From Jacaranda mimosifolia (Eukaryota > Streptophyta > Magnoliopsida > Lamiales > Bignoniaceae), in the NCBI GenBank assembly GCA_018894105.1, contig CM032129.1, forward strand, positions 33,187,468-33,251,467: DNA of 64,000 nucleotides, written 5' to 3'. The position numbers were made by a program, and so were the translations under genes. Below are positions 1 through 12,279 of the stretch, piece by piece. Positions within the stretch are counted from its first letter, which is position 1. Every line of letters starts with the position of its first letter. The notes under the pieces are model-generated. The model saw only the letters and a program-made list of their open reading frames with translations, searched no databases and was not told the origin of the DNA.

Positions 1-919
1 CATATATGAAAAGGATAGTACTGATAATGAGCATGCATACGCATGGAATTAAAATTGGAAATTAATTATGTTCTAGAAATTAATTAACCCAGAAACCTTG
101 AAACGAAATGGAAATAGATGAAATTAGACAGACAATCTAGTGTGTATGTCCTATTTGAGCTGAGCCTTTTCTTTTTCCTTTTTATTTTAATTAAAAAACT
201 AATTTAACTCTTAATTAGCTAGCTAGCTAAGTTGAAGAAATATTTATGGCTTAGCATCTAATCTAATATTAATTTCCATATTTTTCTAAATAACCAGCTG
301 CATATTGTATTTTCTCCAGCCTTCCCTCTCTTTCAGCCATATATTCCACGCGTAATGAATCAAAGACCAACAACAGTTGGGTTATACTTTTCTGCAAAGT
401 GTTAAGAACCAAGAAAGACCGACTCCAAAAGTTTGGAGTTGCATTATTCCGATTCACCAAGCAAGAAATTAAATATAATGAATATAAATTAATTAAATCG
501 ATCGATGATGTGGAGCTATATATGCATGAATCTTGGTATCTAATTTCCACAATTAAAACCGTACCGGTCCATATGAATTTAGATTAAAGGATGTTTGATC
601 CAATTAGTTACCAGGAAAGGAAGCTGTCAGCTGCAACTTGCAACTAGACTTACTTTTTAAGTCAAGATTATGACAGTCCATTGACTTGGCAATACTAAAA
701 CTACGTAGGTATTCCAAGCATTTTTAGCTCTGGAAAATGAAAAAGCATCAGGAAAATATCTCATTGGGTTGGGGGCTTCACCTCAGTTATTGATAACTGT
801 ATAAAAAGGGTCACGTGCAGGGCAATAGAAACCGCATATAGAATTGAAGAAAGAAAAATAGAGAAACAGTTGCCCAACAAAGTAGCTATATATAGTAATT
901 TAGCCTGATCATCGATCAA
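1..919. other. Left-edge intergenic sequence and WAKL1 upstream region
   Basis: AT-rich sequence with no convincing coding region; the short open frames here lack any recognisable motif. The last 120 bases look like the promoter and leader of the first WAKL gene (listed separately). A TTGACTT W-box-like core lies near 681-687, a type of site bound by WRKY factors and common in receptor-kinase promoters, but a single short motif is weak evidence. Confidence 0.6.
800..817 (+). promoter_or_regulatory. Putative TATA box and adjacent G-box of WAKL1
   Basis: TATAAAAA at 800-807 is followed four bases later by the palindrome CACGTG (812-817), about 105 bases upstream of the first ATG. The spacing fits a core promoter with a short leader. 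CACGTG is the G-box bound by bHLH and bZIP factors. Its position downstream of the TATA box is unusual, so its role is uncertain. Confidence 0.45.
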
Positions 920-3683
920 ATGATGTCAGTTGTTATGTTGTTTTTGTTGTTGATTTTACCAATATTGGGAGATGGTGCCAAGCAGCCTGAGCAATGGTGT
1001 AGTAATAAATGTGGGGATGTTGAAGTCCCATACCCATTTGGCATGGGAGAAGGCTGTTATCTCGACGAAGAGTTCTTCATCAAATGTGATAATACCTCTC
1101 AGCCGCAGTATCCTACCAAACCATTCCTAGGTGACAGCCACATCAACGTCAGAAAAATCTCTTTAGAGGGACAACTGCAGATCCTGTCACGGATCGGCCG
1201 AAAGTGCTATAACCGGTCCGGGGTCCTCGATCCCGACTCGGTGTCAGAGCCATGGTTTTGGTTCTCCAATTTCTATGTCAACAATACGGGTAATATCTTT
1301 GTTGTGGTGGGATGTGATTCTTATGGTTCCATTCATGTCCAAAGTAGAGATAAAAGGTGCACATATATATATATATATATAAACCAGCTTTCACAAATAT
1401 ATCGTCATTGATTAATCTAAAACATTTATTTAAACTATACTTACTGATGTGTAGATGTATTTTGTGTATCTGAAGAGGCAGGTATACCATGGGATGCATG
1501 TCCATATGTGAGAGCACGGCTGTTATTAATAATGGAAGCTGCAATGGTGGGGGATGTTGTCAGGCGTCTATCCCAGAGGACGTGTCGAGATTTAATCTCA
1601 CAGTCGGGAGTTTTGAGAATCACACTTCCGTGGGGGACTTCAACCCATGCAGCTATGCGCTTCTGTTTGAATCAGAACAATTCAGGTTCAGTTTAGATAA
1701 TCTTACAAATTTGCAGAACGTGGAAAAGCTTCCTGTGTTGCTGGATTGGACTATTGGGAACGAGACATGTGAAGTGGCCCAAATGAATCTGAGTAGCTAC
1801 CCGTGCCAGGATAATTCCGAATGCAATGATGTTGAAGGTTATTTGGGATATCGTTGTTCTTGCAAGAATGGATATGAGGGCAATCCTTACCTCGTCAATG
1901 GATGCCAAGGTACGTATAAAATGGCTATGTGTACTACTGCTATTCATTACTGCTGCCTGTTTATATGAGTGTGTTCATAAATCTTGTTTTCCTGTTCCAA
2001 AAACTGTTGTGTAGATATTAATGAATGCAGAGATGAGAACCTGAATAATTGCACGTATAAAGAAGGCTGCAAAAATATAGCCGGGAGTTATACGTGTTCT
2101 TGTCCCAAGGGATACTATGGTGAAGGAAGAGGTAAAAATGGCTGCATCAGAAGACAAAGCAACGAGATTACCATTGTTTTAAGTAAGTAAAATAATAATA
2201 AAGTGGCCATGTTGATCATGCTGTGCTAGTACATAAAATGGAGCTCTGATTTTTTCTCTCTCTTGAATTGAAACACAATACGAGCTTTTTAATACAAAAT
2301 ATACAAGTTAACTTTCTGACAATGAAATACACAATATTTTCTAGCATTAAATACTATATTTGAGCATGCAAAATGTTTGCACTCTACTTATGCATATTAG
2401 GCTTTATCTTATTTCACACGCCAACATTATTACCTTTTCATGAGCAATATAATTAATCTACAAAAGCCCTCTTTAAATCCCAGAAGTAATCTGCTAATGG
2501 TACTAGCTGCACAACAGGTACCGGTCTTGCTGTTGGCCTTCTAATATTAGTTGCTACTGGTATCTGGATTTGGCAAAAGCTTAAAAAGATGGAAGAAAAG
2601 AAAACGAAGCAGAAATTTTTCAAGAGAAATGGTGGTTTACTGCTACAGCAGCAGATCTCTTCCAGCACGGGAAAAGTGTTGCTCGAATTGATACATTTTG
2701 TGATTGAGGAATTGGAGAAGGCTACAGATAAGTTCAGTGAAAGTCGGGTTCTTGGGAAAGGAGGGCTTGGTACTGTATACAAGGGAATGCTCTCAGATGG
2801 AAGAATAGTGGCTGTAAAGAAGGCTAACATTATTGATGACAGCCAAGTCGGTCAGTTCATAAATGAAGTTTTTATTCTTTCACAGATAAATCATAGGCAC
2901 ATAGTCAAATTGTTAGGTTGTTGTTTAGAAAGTGCAGTTCCATTACTCGTATATGAATATGTATCCAATGGCACTCTATATTACCATCTTCACGACAAGC
3001 CTAACAATTCCACAATTTCTTGGGAGAATCGGTTTCGTATTGCTGCAGAAGTTGCCGGAGCAATATCTTACTTGCACTCCTATGCCTCAACAGCCATATT
3101 TCACAGAGATATAAAGTCGAGCAACATATTATTGAACGAGAATCTCAAGGCTTTAATATCTGACTTTGGACTCTCAAGGTCAGTATCCATTGATAAAACC
3201 CACTCGACAACATTGGTCGGAGGCACATTCGGATACTTGGATCCTGAGTACTTTCAATCAGGACAACTAAATGACAAGAGTGATGTTTATGCATTTGGTG
3301 TCGTTCTTGCTGAAATTCTTACTGGACAAAAGGCTGTCTCTTGTACCAAAGATGATATAGGTTTGGCACTTCGCTTTCGATCAGCAGTGAAGGAGCACTG
3401 TTTGTTTGAAATTGTGGAGGAAGCAGTTGCAAATGAAGGACGGAAGGAAGAAATTGTTGCGGTTGCCAAACTAGCCAAGAGATGTCTGGAAATAAATGCC
3501 CGTAAAAGGCCAACTATGAAAGAAGTGGCAGCAGAACTTGACCAACTGAGAAAGATAAAAGAGCTTCCAGAAGATGATCAAGAGAGTTTTCGTGATGAGT
3601 GTGGTTTGACAAGTGAAAAGGGGTCCAGTGGTGGCATTGATTCGGAGGAAGAGGATGATCAAATAATGCTCGAAATAAACTAG
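920..3683 (+). CDS. Wall-associated receptor kinase-like gene 1 (WAKL1)
   Basis: Receptor-like Ser/Thr kinase expected in the plasma membrane with an ectodomain facing the cell wall; WAKs bind pectin and signal in growth and defence. Proposed exons are 920-1356, 1482-1909, 2015-2182 and 2518-3683, giving 732 residues in one frame. Order: signal peptide (about 1-19), cysteine-rich GUB_WAK pectin-binding region opening with [11 protein letters not shown], an EGF-like repeat (about 249-288), a complete six-cysteine calcium-type EGF (about 289-333), a TM helix (about 346-363) and the kinase. The kinase has GKGGLG, the VAVKK lysine (about 445), HRDIKSSN (about 540), DFG (about 560) and [11 protein letters not shown], so it should be active and RD-type. 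An extra intron with a TA microsatellite splits the ectodomain; its acceptor (1482 versus 1476) is uncertain. The ectodomain differs strongly from genes 2 and 3 while the kinase is almost the same as gene 3. Confidence 0.88.
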
Positions 3684-4105
3684 CCCTACTTTTTCACATT
3701 TGTAACATGTAACAATAGGGAATCCACTGTTAGTTTCCTCCTGTTTCCGTCTTAAGTAAATGTAGCAACATATTTCACAAATTGTTTTAGTGGTTAAATT
3801 AGTTCATCTTTTGCCTGTTAAAATCTTTTATGTGTATCTTTCTCATTGTTGAATTGAATAATTAGGTTTAAATTTCACCCACTTTATATCAATGGATTGA
3901 AACCCAAAATCACTTTAACACTGTGTATATAATTTTTTTGTGCACCTATGTAGCAGTGATTCTTATTTTCTGAGAATTAATGAGTTATTCACGTCTTATT
4001 TACAAATTAGTGCATTTTCAATGCTTAGGAGAACTGTGTAGAAAAGTGCTGAAAATAGTTATACCTAAGTGAGGTGGTTTGATGTGCACCATGGAATCAT
4101 CCATT
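3684..4105. other. WAKL1 3' flank, first part of a duplicated flank
   Basis: Noncoding sequence starting with the probable 3' UTR. It matches the region after WAKL2 (18622-19090) and after WAKL3 (25380-25835) through shared landmarks: a stretch around ACATGTAACAATAGGGAATC, TTTCACAAATTGTTTTAGTG and GTGCACCATGGA. The homology stops at the copia insertion at 4111 and resumes at 7606. Confidence 0.75.
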
Positions 4106-4110
4106 TAATT

Positions 4111-4634
4111 TGTTAGAAAAGCAATTTTAATTCAAAAAAGAAAAAGAAAAATGAAACTTTAAGAATGGTCAAAAAGTCAAAAGGAAAGCTTCAAGAAAAG
4201 TCAAAGGAGGTGAAGTTGCAAAGTTTAATTCCTTCTTATATCAAGGAGATAAGGTTGGAGAATACAAGTTCATATAGAATTGTGTAGAAAATATGATGAA
4301 GTAAACACATTAATTTTTTGCCTCCAAGGAGATAAGGTTGACGAAAATTTTATCTTGAATTTTACTACCAAGAAAACCATATACAATTGTGTAGAAATTA
4401 TGATGTCTATATATATGTGTGTAGTATGTACTTGAAAGGAGGATAGAATAGAAGTGTAGAGAGATGTATGCTTGTGCATTGAGAGGAAAACATTAGAGTA
4501 GAAACCTAGAGCAAAAATATATTTCTAAAATTTCATTGCATGAACTTTGGAAAAACATTGTAATATTGCAGTGTTAGATCAAATTGTTCCTCCAATTTAT
4601 CAATCTCTCTCAAATCTTACATTTACACCCAACA
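4111..4634 (+). repeat. 5' LTR of the copia element
   Basis: 524 bp, TG...CA ends. It is about 20 bp longer than the 3' LTR because of small indels, for example near 4170-4200. Differences between the two LTRs reflect mutations since insertion. Confidence 0.92.
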
Positions 4635-4688
4635 TATTTTTGGTATTGGAGCCACCCCTTGACTTGATGACCCCTTCTATACACAAAA

Positions 4689-5207
4689 ATGGCTTCAAGC
4701 AGCAGCAACGAGCTTGCTTTTACCTATTCCCAACAAGGTGTTCCAATCTTTGTTGGTCAAGACTATGAACTATGGAGCATTCTAATGAGGACGTTGTTCA
4801 TGTCCCATGAACTCTGGGACATCGTTGAAGAGGGGTATGAAACATATACACTAGAGGAAGAAGCAACGTTAACAGCACCAAAGAAGAAAGAGCATAAGCA
4901 GAACAAGATGAAAGATGCAAGAGCCTTATCCTTTATGCACCAAGGGGTAAGTAGATCTATCCTTCCGCATATTGCGGGTGTAAAAACATCAAAAAAAGCA
5001 TGGAAAATTTTGAAAACTCAATTTGGAGGATATGAAAAGGTTATCTCCATTAAGTTGCAAAATTTATGGCGGGATTTTGATATCCTAGCCATGGAAGAAG
5101 TTGAAAATGTGCAAGAATTCTTTTCTAGAGTTTCTACCATGGTTAATCAGATTAGAGGATATGGCGATACCATTGAGGATCAAAAATTCATAGAAAAAGT
5201 GCTATGA
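4689..5207 (+). pseudogene. Copia gag (UBN2-type) fragment
   Basis: 172 residues opening MASSSSNELAF and containing the copia gag pattern: YELWSILMRTLF near the start, KAWKILKTQFGG in the middle and a run ending IEDQKFIEKVL. The frame then meets a stop at a point where gag normally continues. A C-x2-C-type zinc-knuckle trace (CRYKCKKC then H and C) lies near 5397-5450 in a broken frame. The gene cannot make a full-length gag. Confidence 0.85.
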
Positions 5208-5750
5208 AGTTTACCAACAAGGTTTGAGCATATAATCGCCGCGATTGAAGAATCCAAAGATTTGTCAAAATAATCTTTGGATGAACTCATGGGATCACTA
5301 GAAAACCATGAAAAGAGGATGAGCAGGTTTGGCTTGAACCTATGAAAAAAGGATGATCACTAGAAACTTATGAACTCATGGGATCACTAAAGACTGCCGC
5401 TACAAATGCAAAAAATGCATAAATGCAAATCATTCTCAAAGAGATTGTTGGCATAAAGATGATGGAGAATAAAAAAAAGCCAACTTCATGGAAGCTGATC
5501 ACGTATTTTATTCCTGCTAGAATTCTCAACAACAACTTGAGGATAATTGGTACGTGTATAGTAGATGCAGTAATCATATGTGCGAAAGAAAATGTTCGTG
5601 AAGCTCGATGAGTCATACTCATCAGAAGTGAAACTGGGAGATGGAAAAACTCACAAAATTATGGGAAAATGAGCAATTGAAGTCCAAACAAAAGAAGGTA
5701 AAATTAATATCATTAAGAATGTCTTTTATGTTCATGATTTAGCACAAAAT

Positions 5751-6832
5751 TTGTTGAGTGTTGGTCAGTTGTTGGAAAGAGGTTACAAAGTGGAGTTCAA
5801 TAATGACCACTATGTCATTATTGACAAGCAAAAGAATCTCATGATGGCTATAATTAAAATGAGTTCCAATAAAGTTTTTCCTCTTAATTTGCCTTTGAAT
5901 GAGAAAGTGGTCCTTCAGAGTTCAACAAATGAAGATTGCAACCTTTGACATCTAAGGTATGGGCATTTGAGCTATAAAGGCTCGAATCTATTGAAAAAGA
6001 AAAATATGGTAGTTGGTCTTCCAACTATTCCAAATCAAGATAAGACCTATAAAGGATGTATCTTTAGAAAAAGGCATCGTCTACCATTTTCAAAGATATC
6101 ATACAGAGCTAAAGCTCCTATTGAGTTAGTGCATGCTGATATATGTGGACCAACACAGACGCCATCTCTCAACAATAATAGGTACTCCTTTTATTTGTTG
6201 ATGACTACACTAGAATGATGTGGGTGTATATTCTAAAGCAGAAGTCAGATGCATTTCCTAAATTTCTGGAATTTAAAGCACATGTGAAGAATCAAAGCAG
6301 TAGAAAAATAAAAACTCTTAGAACAGATCGAGGAGGTGAATTTATTGGAAAATCCTTATTGAATTATTGCAAAGAGAAAGGAATCCACTGACAATTAACA
6401 GTTCGGTATAGTCCTCAACAAAATAGAGTTGCTGAGTGAAACAATCACACAATTGTGGAAATGGCACAAAGCATGATGACTGGCAAGGGACATCCCAAAA
6501 CTTATTGGGGAGAAGCAGTAAATACAGCAATCTATATTTTGAATGGATCGCCAACTAAAGCGGTTGCAAACAAGACTCCATATAAAGCATGGCATCGAAG
6601 AAAGCCGCAAGTAAATCATTTCAAAGTCTTTGGATGTATTGCTTATTCACACATTCCTTCTCAGCAAAGAGAGAAGTTTGAAGATAAAGGAGAAAAACTA
6701 ATCTTTATTGGTTATAGTGACGAATCCAAGGGATATCGGCTATTCGATCCAAAGATAGATAAACTCATTATCTCTCGAGAGATTTTTTTGATGAAAAGTA
6801 GGCATGGAATTGGGAAGAAAATGAAAAGATGA
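5751..6832 (+). pseudogene. Copia pre-integrase and integrase region, broken frames
   Basis: The stretch starts with LSVGQLLERGYKV, the hallmark just before the GAG-pre-integrase domain, continues with the histidine and cysteine positions of that domain (KGCIFRKRHRLPF near 6046) and enters the integrase core at VHADICGPTQTP. Further core parts are DDYTRM (about 6197), LRTDRGGEF (about 6317) and a C-terminal part including TYWGEAVNTAIYILNGSPTK (about 6500). Stops at 5946, 6216, 6388 and 6437 break the frame, so no active integrase can be made. Confidence 0.85.
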
Positions 6833-7103
6833 AAATGAAGATCATCTATTTGCCTAGCTCAGTTGGTAATTCAAAACAAGATGACCAACCAAGCACTAGT
6901 GGAAGCGGAAGTTCAAGTTCCAGTCCAAGCTCCAACTCATCAGAATCAACTGGTAGATCATATCCAGAAATAGAAAGCCCAATCCGAAGGATACGAAGCT
7001 TAAGAGAAATTTATGAATCATGTGATGTAGCATATTTTACATGTGAGCCGCAAACGTATGACGAGGCTTCGAAAAAAAGTTTGAATTACAAATTGAAAGG
7101 GGG

Positions 7104-7605
7104 TGTTAGAAAAGCAATTTGTAATTCAAAAAAGAAAAAAAAAATGAAACTTCAAGAATGGTCAAAAAGTCAGAGGTGAAGTTGCAAAGTTTAATTCCTT
7201 CTTATGTCAAGGAGATAAGGTTGGAGAATACAAGTTCATATAGAATTGTGTAGAAAATATGATGAAGTGGACAAGTTAGTTTTTTGCCTCCAAGGAGATA
7301 AGGTTGAAGAAGCAAAGTTCATCTTGAATTTTACTACCAAAAGAACCATATGGAATAGTGTAGAAATTATGATGTCTATATATAAATGTATGTAGTATGT
7401 ACTTGAAAGGAGGATAGAATAGAAGTGTAGAGAGATGTATGCTTGTGTATTGAGAGGAAAATATTAGATTAGAAACCTCGAGCAAAAACATATTTCTAAA
7501 GTTTTATTGCATGAACTTTGAAAAAATATTGTAATATTGCAGTGTTACATCAAAAATTTCCTCCAATTTATCAATCTCTCTCAAATCTTATATTTACATC
7601 CAACA
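7104..7605 (+). repeat. 3' LTR of the copia element
   Basis: 502 bp, a near copy of the 5' LTR, directly after the purine tract and directly before the TAATT target duplication. Confidence 0.92.
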
Positions 7606-7610
7606 TAATT

Positions 7611-8440
7611 TACCCAGCAATTACCTGCCATCTTATTTTTTTCATATAAAGTTGATCGATCAAAGATATCACAGTCTTAATTGCGAATATGTTGGTTTGG
7701 GCAGGGACTCAAATGAGGGTGTTTTGATGATTATATAAGTTTGTCATTTGTGAGGCCCACCCTTATTTACGGATAGGATTTCCTCTATCATGATTGTAAG
7801 TGATGCAGTCAAACCTAATTGAATAGAGCTTGAGAAAAAATTTCAAACTCTAACTTGATGGATTTAATATTTTTTGAGCTGAAGCTCGACTAATTAACCT
7901 CAAATTTTTAAATGAGTTTTGTACAACTGCAAGCTCAATCTCAAGCCTAAACTCGATTAATAATATTTTATATTTATATACTAGCTTGCAAGTTTCGAGG
8001 CACTTATAGACGACTTGAGATTGATTTGATATAGAAATCGGGTTCCATTCAATTAGAGTTGAACTTGAAATAGCTCAAACTTGGCTCATTATACTCGCGA
8101 ACTAGCTTAACTCATGATTTGCACCCTAGCTAAAAAGTTAATTCTCTGAATGTAACCTAAGTTACTTTCTTCCAGCTAACTCTCTCTGTTGGTGAAGTCT
8201 CTTGGCTTCTTGCTGGCTCGAGACAATTGCTCTCTTCTCAAAGGCAGAAAGCTCTCGCACTGTCTATCAATGAAAGACTATCGACGCATCCCTTCTCTTT
8301 CAGCTTGTGACAGTAACTGTTTATGGTGGACTTTTTATTTTCTTAAGGTTGACTTCTTATTTTTCTGTTTCAACAAAGTGACTTTCGCTTTTTCAGACAG
8401 TGACTCGTCGCAATAGCATTTCTTTTAGTAGTGCAACCAG
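7611..8440. other. WAKL1 3' flank, continued, up to a WAKL pseudogene
   Basis: Noncoding. Continues the duplicated flank interrupted by the copia element: ACCTGCCATCTTATTTTTTTC and GAGCTTGAGAAAAAATTTC recur at about 19105 and 19320, and the first parts again near 25850 and 26070. The end of the flank (about 8270-8400) matches 26410-26540 after WAKL3. I see no gene here; the 75-codon frame at 8189 has no motif. Confidence 0.7.
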
Positions 8441-9326
8441 GAAGTGACCTTGCTGTTGGTCTTCTAATCTTGGTTGCTGTTGGTTTCCGGGCTAGGTGAA
8501 AGCTTAAAAAGAGAACTCATAAAAAAATGAAAAAGAGATTCTTCAAGAAAAATGGGGGGCTACTGTTGCAAGATCATATATGTATATCTTCAAGTGGGGG
8601 AAGTGTTCATATTACTTGAATTGACACTTTTCAAGATAGAGGATTTCACTACAAGAAATTATCCTTTCACCAACAGAAAAATCCATCACAGATTTAATAT
8701 ATTCCATCACAAAATCATATTTTGTGATGGATTTATTTTCGTCACAGATTAAAAAAGATTCCATCACAAAAACCTATTTAAAATTATAAAATTTGTGACA
8801 CTATTCTTGTGATGGACTTTTCCATCATTGAATTGGTCACTAAGTTAAAGAATAAATTCTTATATGTGACAAACTCAATACAAAATCCATCACTAATTTT
8901 TCCATTGAATGAATAAAACAATTGACAAACTTAAATCTCAATCCTATCACAATGCGGTGCAATTACCAAAAGAATTAAATAATAAATTTAGAAAAATATC
9001 GCATCATACCTTATTAATACCCAAAAATGCAACTTAAATCATATCAACAAATATTAAAACAACACTAAAGTCGACCACAAAATATGATAATAAAGCAAAG
9101 TTCATTTAGCAAAAAGATAGTCACAAAAAGAAACCAATCTACAATATCCAAAACTCAACATCCTTAACTGACAATCTATAACATCCGACATCATAGTATT
9201 CAAGCGAATTTATTTGACAAAATATGGTCACAAAAGGGAATATAGCTAGTTTTAGTGATCCTTTTCTCTTTCCCCACCAATAGAGCTATGCAGCTCATTT
9301 TTCTAAATCACTGCATTTTTCCAATT

Positions 9327-9770
9327 TCAAAATCTCAACTCTTGGAAAAAATCACGAATACCAACATGAACTAAATTTGGGATTTCCTGCTTTGCTGCAA
9401 CCAATTCAGACTGAGCTAATGCTAAATCTGATCGAGATATGGCCAAATCAAACTGAACATCTTGCACTTGTTGGTGTAGTTCTTCTTCTCTCTGTATAGT
9501 ATCCTCCGACCACTTAGTTGCATCCTCTACCATCTTTTTAGTCTCCTCTAATTCTTTTTTCAACTTGTCACTTGCCAAATTTATGGTTTGTAGCTGAATT
9601 ATTACCCTATGTCTTAGTGGCAAAAATAGAGGATCAAGAATTTCACTAGCATGTTGGCGATTGCCAAACCCATATGCTCTACCCTTTGATGGTTCACCTG
9701 TGGCCTTGATCCATTTCTCAGCATCAAGCCTATGATGTTTTGATAAATCCAAGCCATATTGTGCAATCAT
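9327..9770 (-). pseudogene. Fragment of a plant En/Spm-type transposase-associated gene
   Basis: 147 codons on the minus strand inside the CACTA element. The N-terminal half includes AEKWIKATGEPSKGRAYGFG, similar to the GR-YG-G region of plant Transposase_24/Ptta proteins. The second half (from about residue 65) is a charged coiled coil. Upstream on the same strand, beyond the nested insertion, 13330-13600 reads as a Gln/Gly/Arg-rich stretch (RQGQRQGREQGQG) that may be the gene's N-terminal exon. No catalytic DDE core was seen. Family assignment rests on memory of these short motifs. Confidence 0.55.
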
Positions 9771-10570
9771 ATCTTCACTATATACTTCCTAAAGAAACAA
9801 TAAATGAAAAGAATGAGTACTTATTTAAGTCAGGAAAACAAGTACATATCAAAGAAACAAAAAAAGCTTGGAAAAATCTTACGTTTAATAATTAAAACAT
9901 CACAAATACCCACATACATGAGCAAATATAGTTGACTTCACAGTTATGTATTCTGTCTACAGAATGCTTATTCATTGTGGTAACCAAAATGCAAATAAAA
10001 CATTTTGGCAAGAAAAAGTTCTTTTTTTTTTTTTTTGTTTTTTTGGAAACCAAAATATTAAACTAGATAGAAACTCTGTACATATAAAAATTTCACAAAT
10101 TAACAAGTAACATAGATAATTCGTTTTGTAGATATATTAACTGTGCCAATTACAAATTATGAAGGGAACAGCTCTAACTTCAAGCTAAAAGCTCCAAGTA
10201 AAATTCTGACTTGAAGCTAAAATCCATGTAATCATTTCTATATGTGACAGTTAATAGGACACAACAAAGTGGACAATTGAAAGTATGTTCATGTCATAAG
10301 ATACATATTTTTCGATAGTCATATGATTAGTACACTGTAACGATCCCGAAATTTTATATATTTGTTAAATTATTATTGTTTATTTTATCAATTAATTTTA
10401 GTTATTTGATTAGAATGTTGAATTATTTAATCGTGATAAAAATTATATAAGATTCAATTGATATTTTACAAGATTTTGAGATCAAAAATACATTTTATTT
10501 ATTTTGGGAATTAAATTGAGAGATTTTAAATTATTAATATTTAAAAATAAAAATAAAAATAAAAGCATGG

Positions 10571-11255
10571 ATGAAGTCAACCGAACCCATACCTCCACCA
10601 TGCTTGCCATGCTTACTCCATGCTTTCCATCAAATCAAAATTAAATGCTATTTTGACTTTCATTTCTTCTCTTCCTTTTTCTTCTTTCTTCTTCATTTTT
10701 CTCCTCATTGTCTCCTCATTTTCTTCTTCTTTCCTCCCTCACAACCGAGACCACCACCATCACTACCACCACCACCGGAGAGTTTTCCTTCAACCAACCA
10801 CCACGCCAACTCATTTTCCACACCACCGAGACCTCATCTCCACCATCAACGGCGGCGGACAGCTCACGGCGGAGAGGGACCGAAAACTTGGAGCAAGTGG
10901 GTCTCTCAATTTTCGGTGTCAAATGAAGCAAAGGAGGAGTGTTTCAGCTAGCCCTCGACAAGGTGAACACAGTGGTATAGTTGCATGGCGGAGATATGCA
11001 GCGGAGACGGTGAAAACAGGCAGCGGAGCTATTGACCGTGACCACTTCGGGCTGCGTTTTGACGAGGTTTCCGGCGTCCAAATCAAAAACCGAGGGTACC
11101 ATTGGAAAGCTCTTGGCGAGAGAATTCTATCGGTGGTGCTATCTCAATTTTTCGGCAACGGCGACGGCGGTGGCGAGGCAGTTCTACCTCCTCGACGCAA
11201 CGAGCGCACCTGTGTCATTGGTTGGTGGTTTCGGAACTCCGATAGCCAACTTTGA
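10571..11255 (+). other. GC-rich block with overlapping open frames inside the nested insertion
   Basis: Two long overlapping plus-strand frames (10571-10951, 126 codons; 10620-11255, 211 codons) run through sequence that is pyrimidine-rich first and then clearly more GC-rich than its surroundings. The predicted products are low in complexity (Phe/Ser-rich, then His/Thr/Pro-rich) and match no family I know. It may be captured host sequence or the normal composition of this repeat family. I do not call it a gene. Confidence 0.35.
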
Positions 11256-12279
11256 TTTATTTGGGTGTCTTATATGTATGTGTGTATATATATATATATA
11301 CATGCATGTGGATATACTTCTTTAATATTGTATCTTGTTAAGATTAAAATTTGAGGATAGATATGCCACTTATGTATATTAGTGAACCCTCCCATGCTTT
11401 GGATATGGATGTAAATGGCAGATTTGGACATTATGAAAAGTGACTATAATTGGAAATTATGAATATTGACAAGAACTTGCACTTGGAATTTTGGACTTAG
11501 GACTAGATTTGGTTAATGTTAGAATTTTGGGACTTTAAATAATTGATGGATTAAGCGGCATTTGACTAAGAATAACTAAATGAAAGTAATTGTACTATTG
11601 TTATGAATTTGGAATGGCATGCCGAGGATGATTATGTATTTTAGAATTAGTTGTTGCTTCAATACTAGACTTGTTAAGGAATCAAGATTAATTGGGAAAT
11701 AATTGGTTTTATAGAACTCTTTGGCATAGTCTGATTAGGATAATGTTGTGATATATTTCTAAAAGATTACTAGAATTGAATAGGAAAGTGACTTTGAAAG
11801 TACTATGTTGATCAGGTGTTGAAGGAGTGGATCCTGTTGATCAGTAGATCACGACCGAGGCTGTTTTGCTGAAACTGCAAGAGGTGAGGATCTATCCCTC
11901 TTGGTACTTGTTATACTTATGGGGTTCTGCCAATTTGGCACCCTATTGAGCTATCTGTTATTGAAATTTACCCCTGTGTGGGTTTACTGTTTCTGTACGT
12001 CGCTCAGAACCATGTTTGAATTCTGTTTGTTATTTGATTCTGTTTTAAACACCCCTGTGTGGGTTATATCTGTTCTGTATCTGTTTCTGTCTGTTCTGGC
12101 ACCTAGAATTTTGTCTGTTGTCTATTCTGATATGCTTTGTATCTATTACCTTGTCGGCATTTCTGTTATCTGATCTGTATTTTAGCCATATTGGCATATC
12201 TGTATCTGTTATTGTTATCTATTGCCTAATAGGCATTATTTCTGTCTGCTATGATCTGTTTTGTCTGAAACCGGCAATG

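Larger units (their letters stand above)
4106..7610 (+). mobile_element. Ty1/copia LTR retrotransposon, internally deleted, with TSD
   Basis: A complete unit by its ends: 5' LTR 4111-4634, 3' LTR 7104-7605, both starting TGTTAGAAAAGC and ending CAACA, flanked by the 5-bp target duplication TAATT (4106-4110 and 7606-7610). A tRNA-Met-type primer site (TGGTATTGGAGCC, 4641-4653) follows the 5' LTR and a purine tract (TTGAAAGGGGG, 7093-7103) precedes the 3' LTR. Coding order is gag, zinc knuckle, pre-integrase zinc region and integrase. The frame then jumps from the linker just before reverse transcriptase straight to the 3' end, so RT and RNase H are missing. At 3,495 bp it is about 1.5 kb short of a full copia element. 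Several in-frame stops also show decay. It could only move using enzymes from another copy. Confidence 0.93.

Noticed and set aside
269..587. Overlapping open frames near the left edge on both strands
   Set aside because: AT-rich, no motif, mutual shadows; no splice or promoter context.
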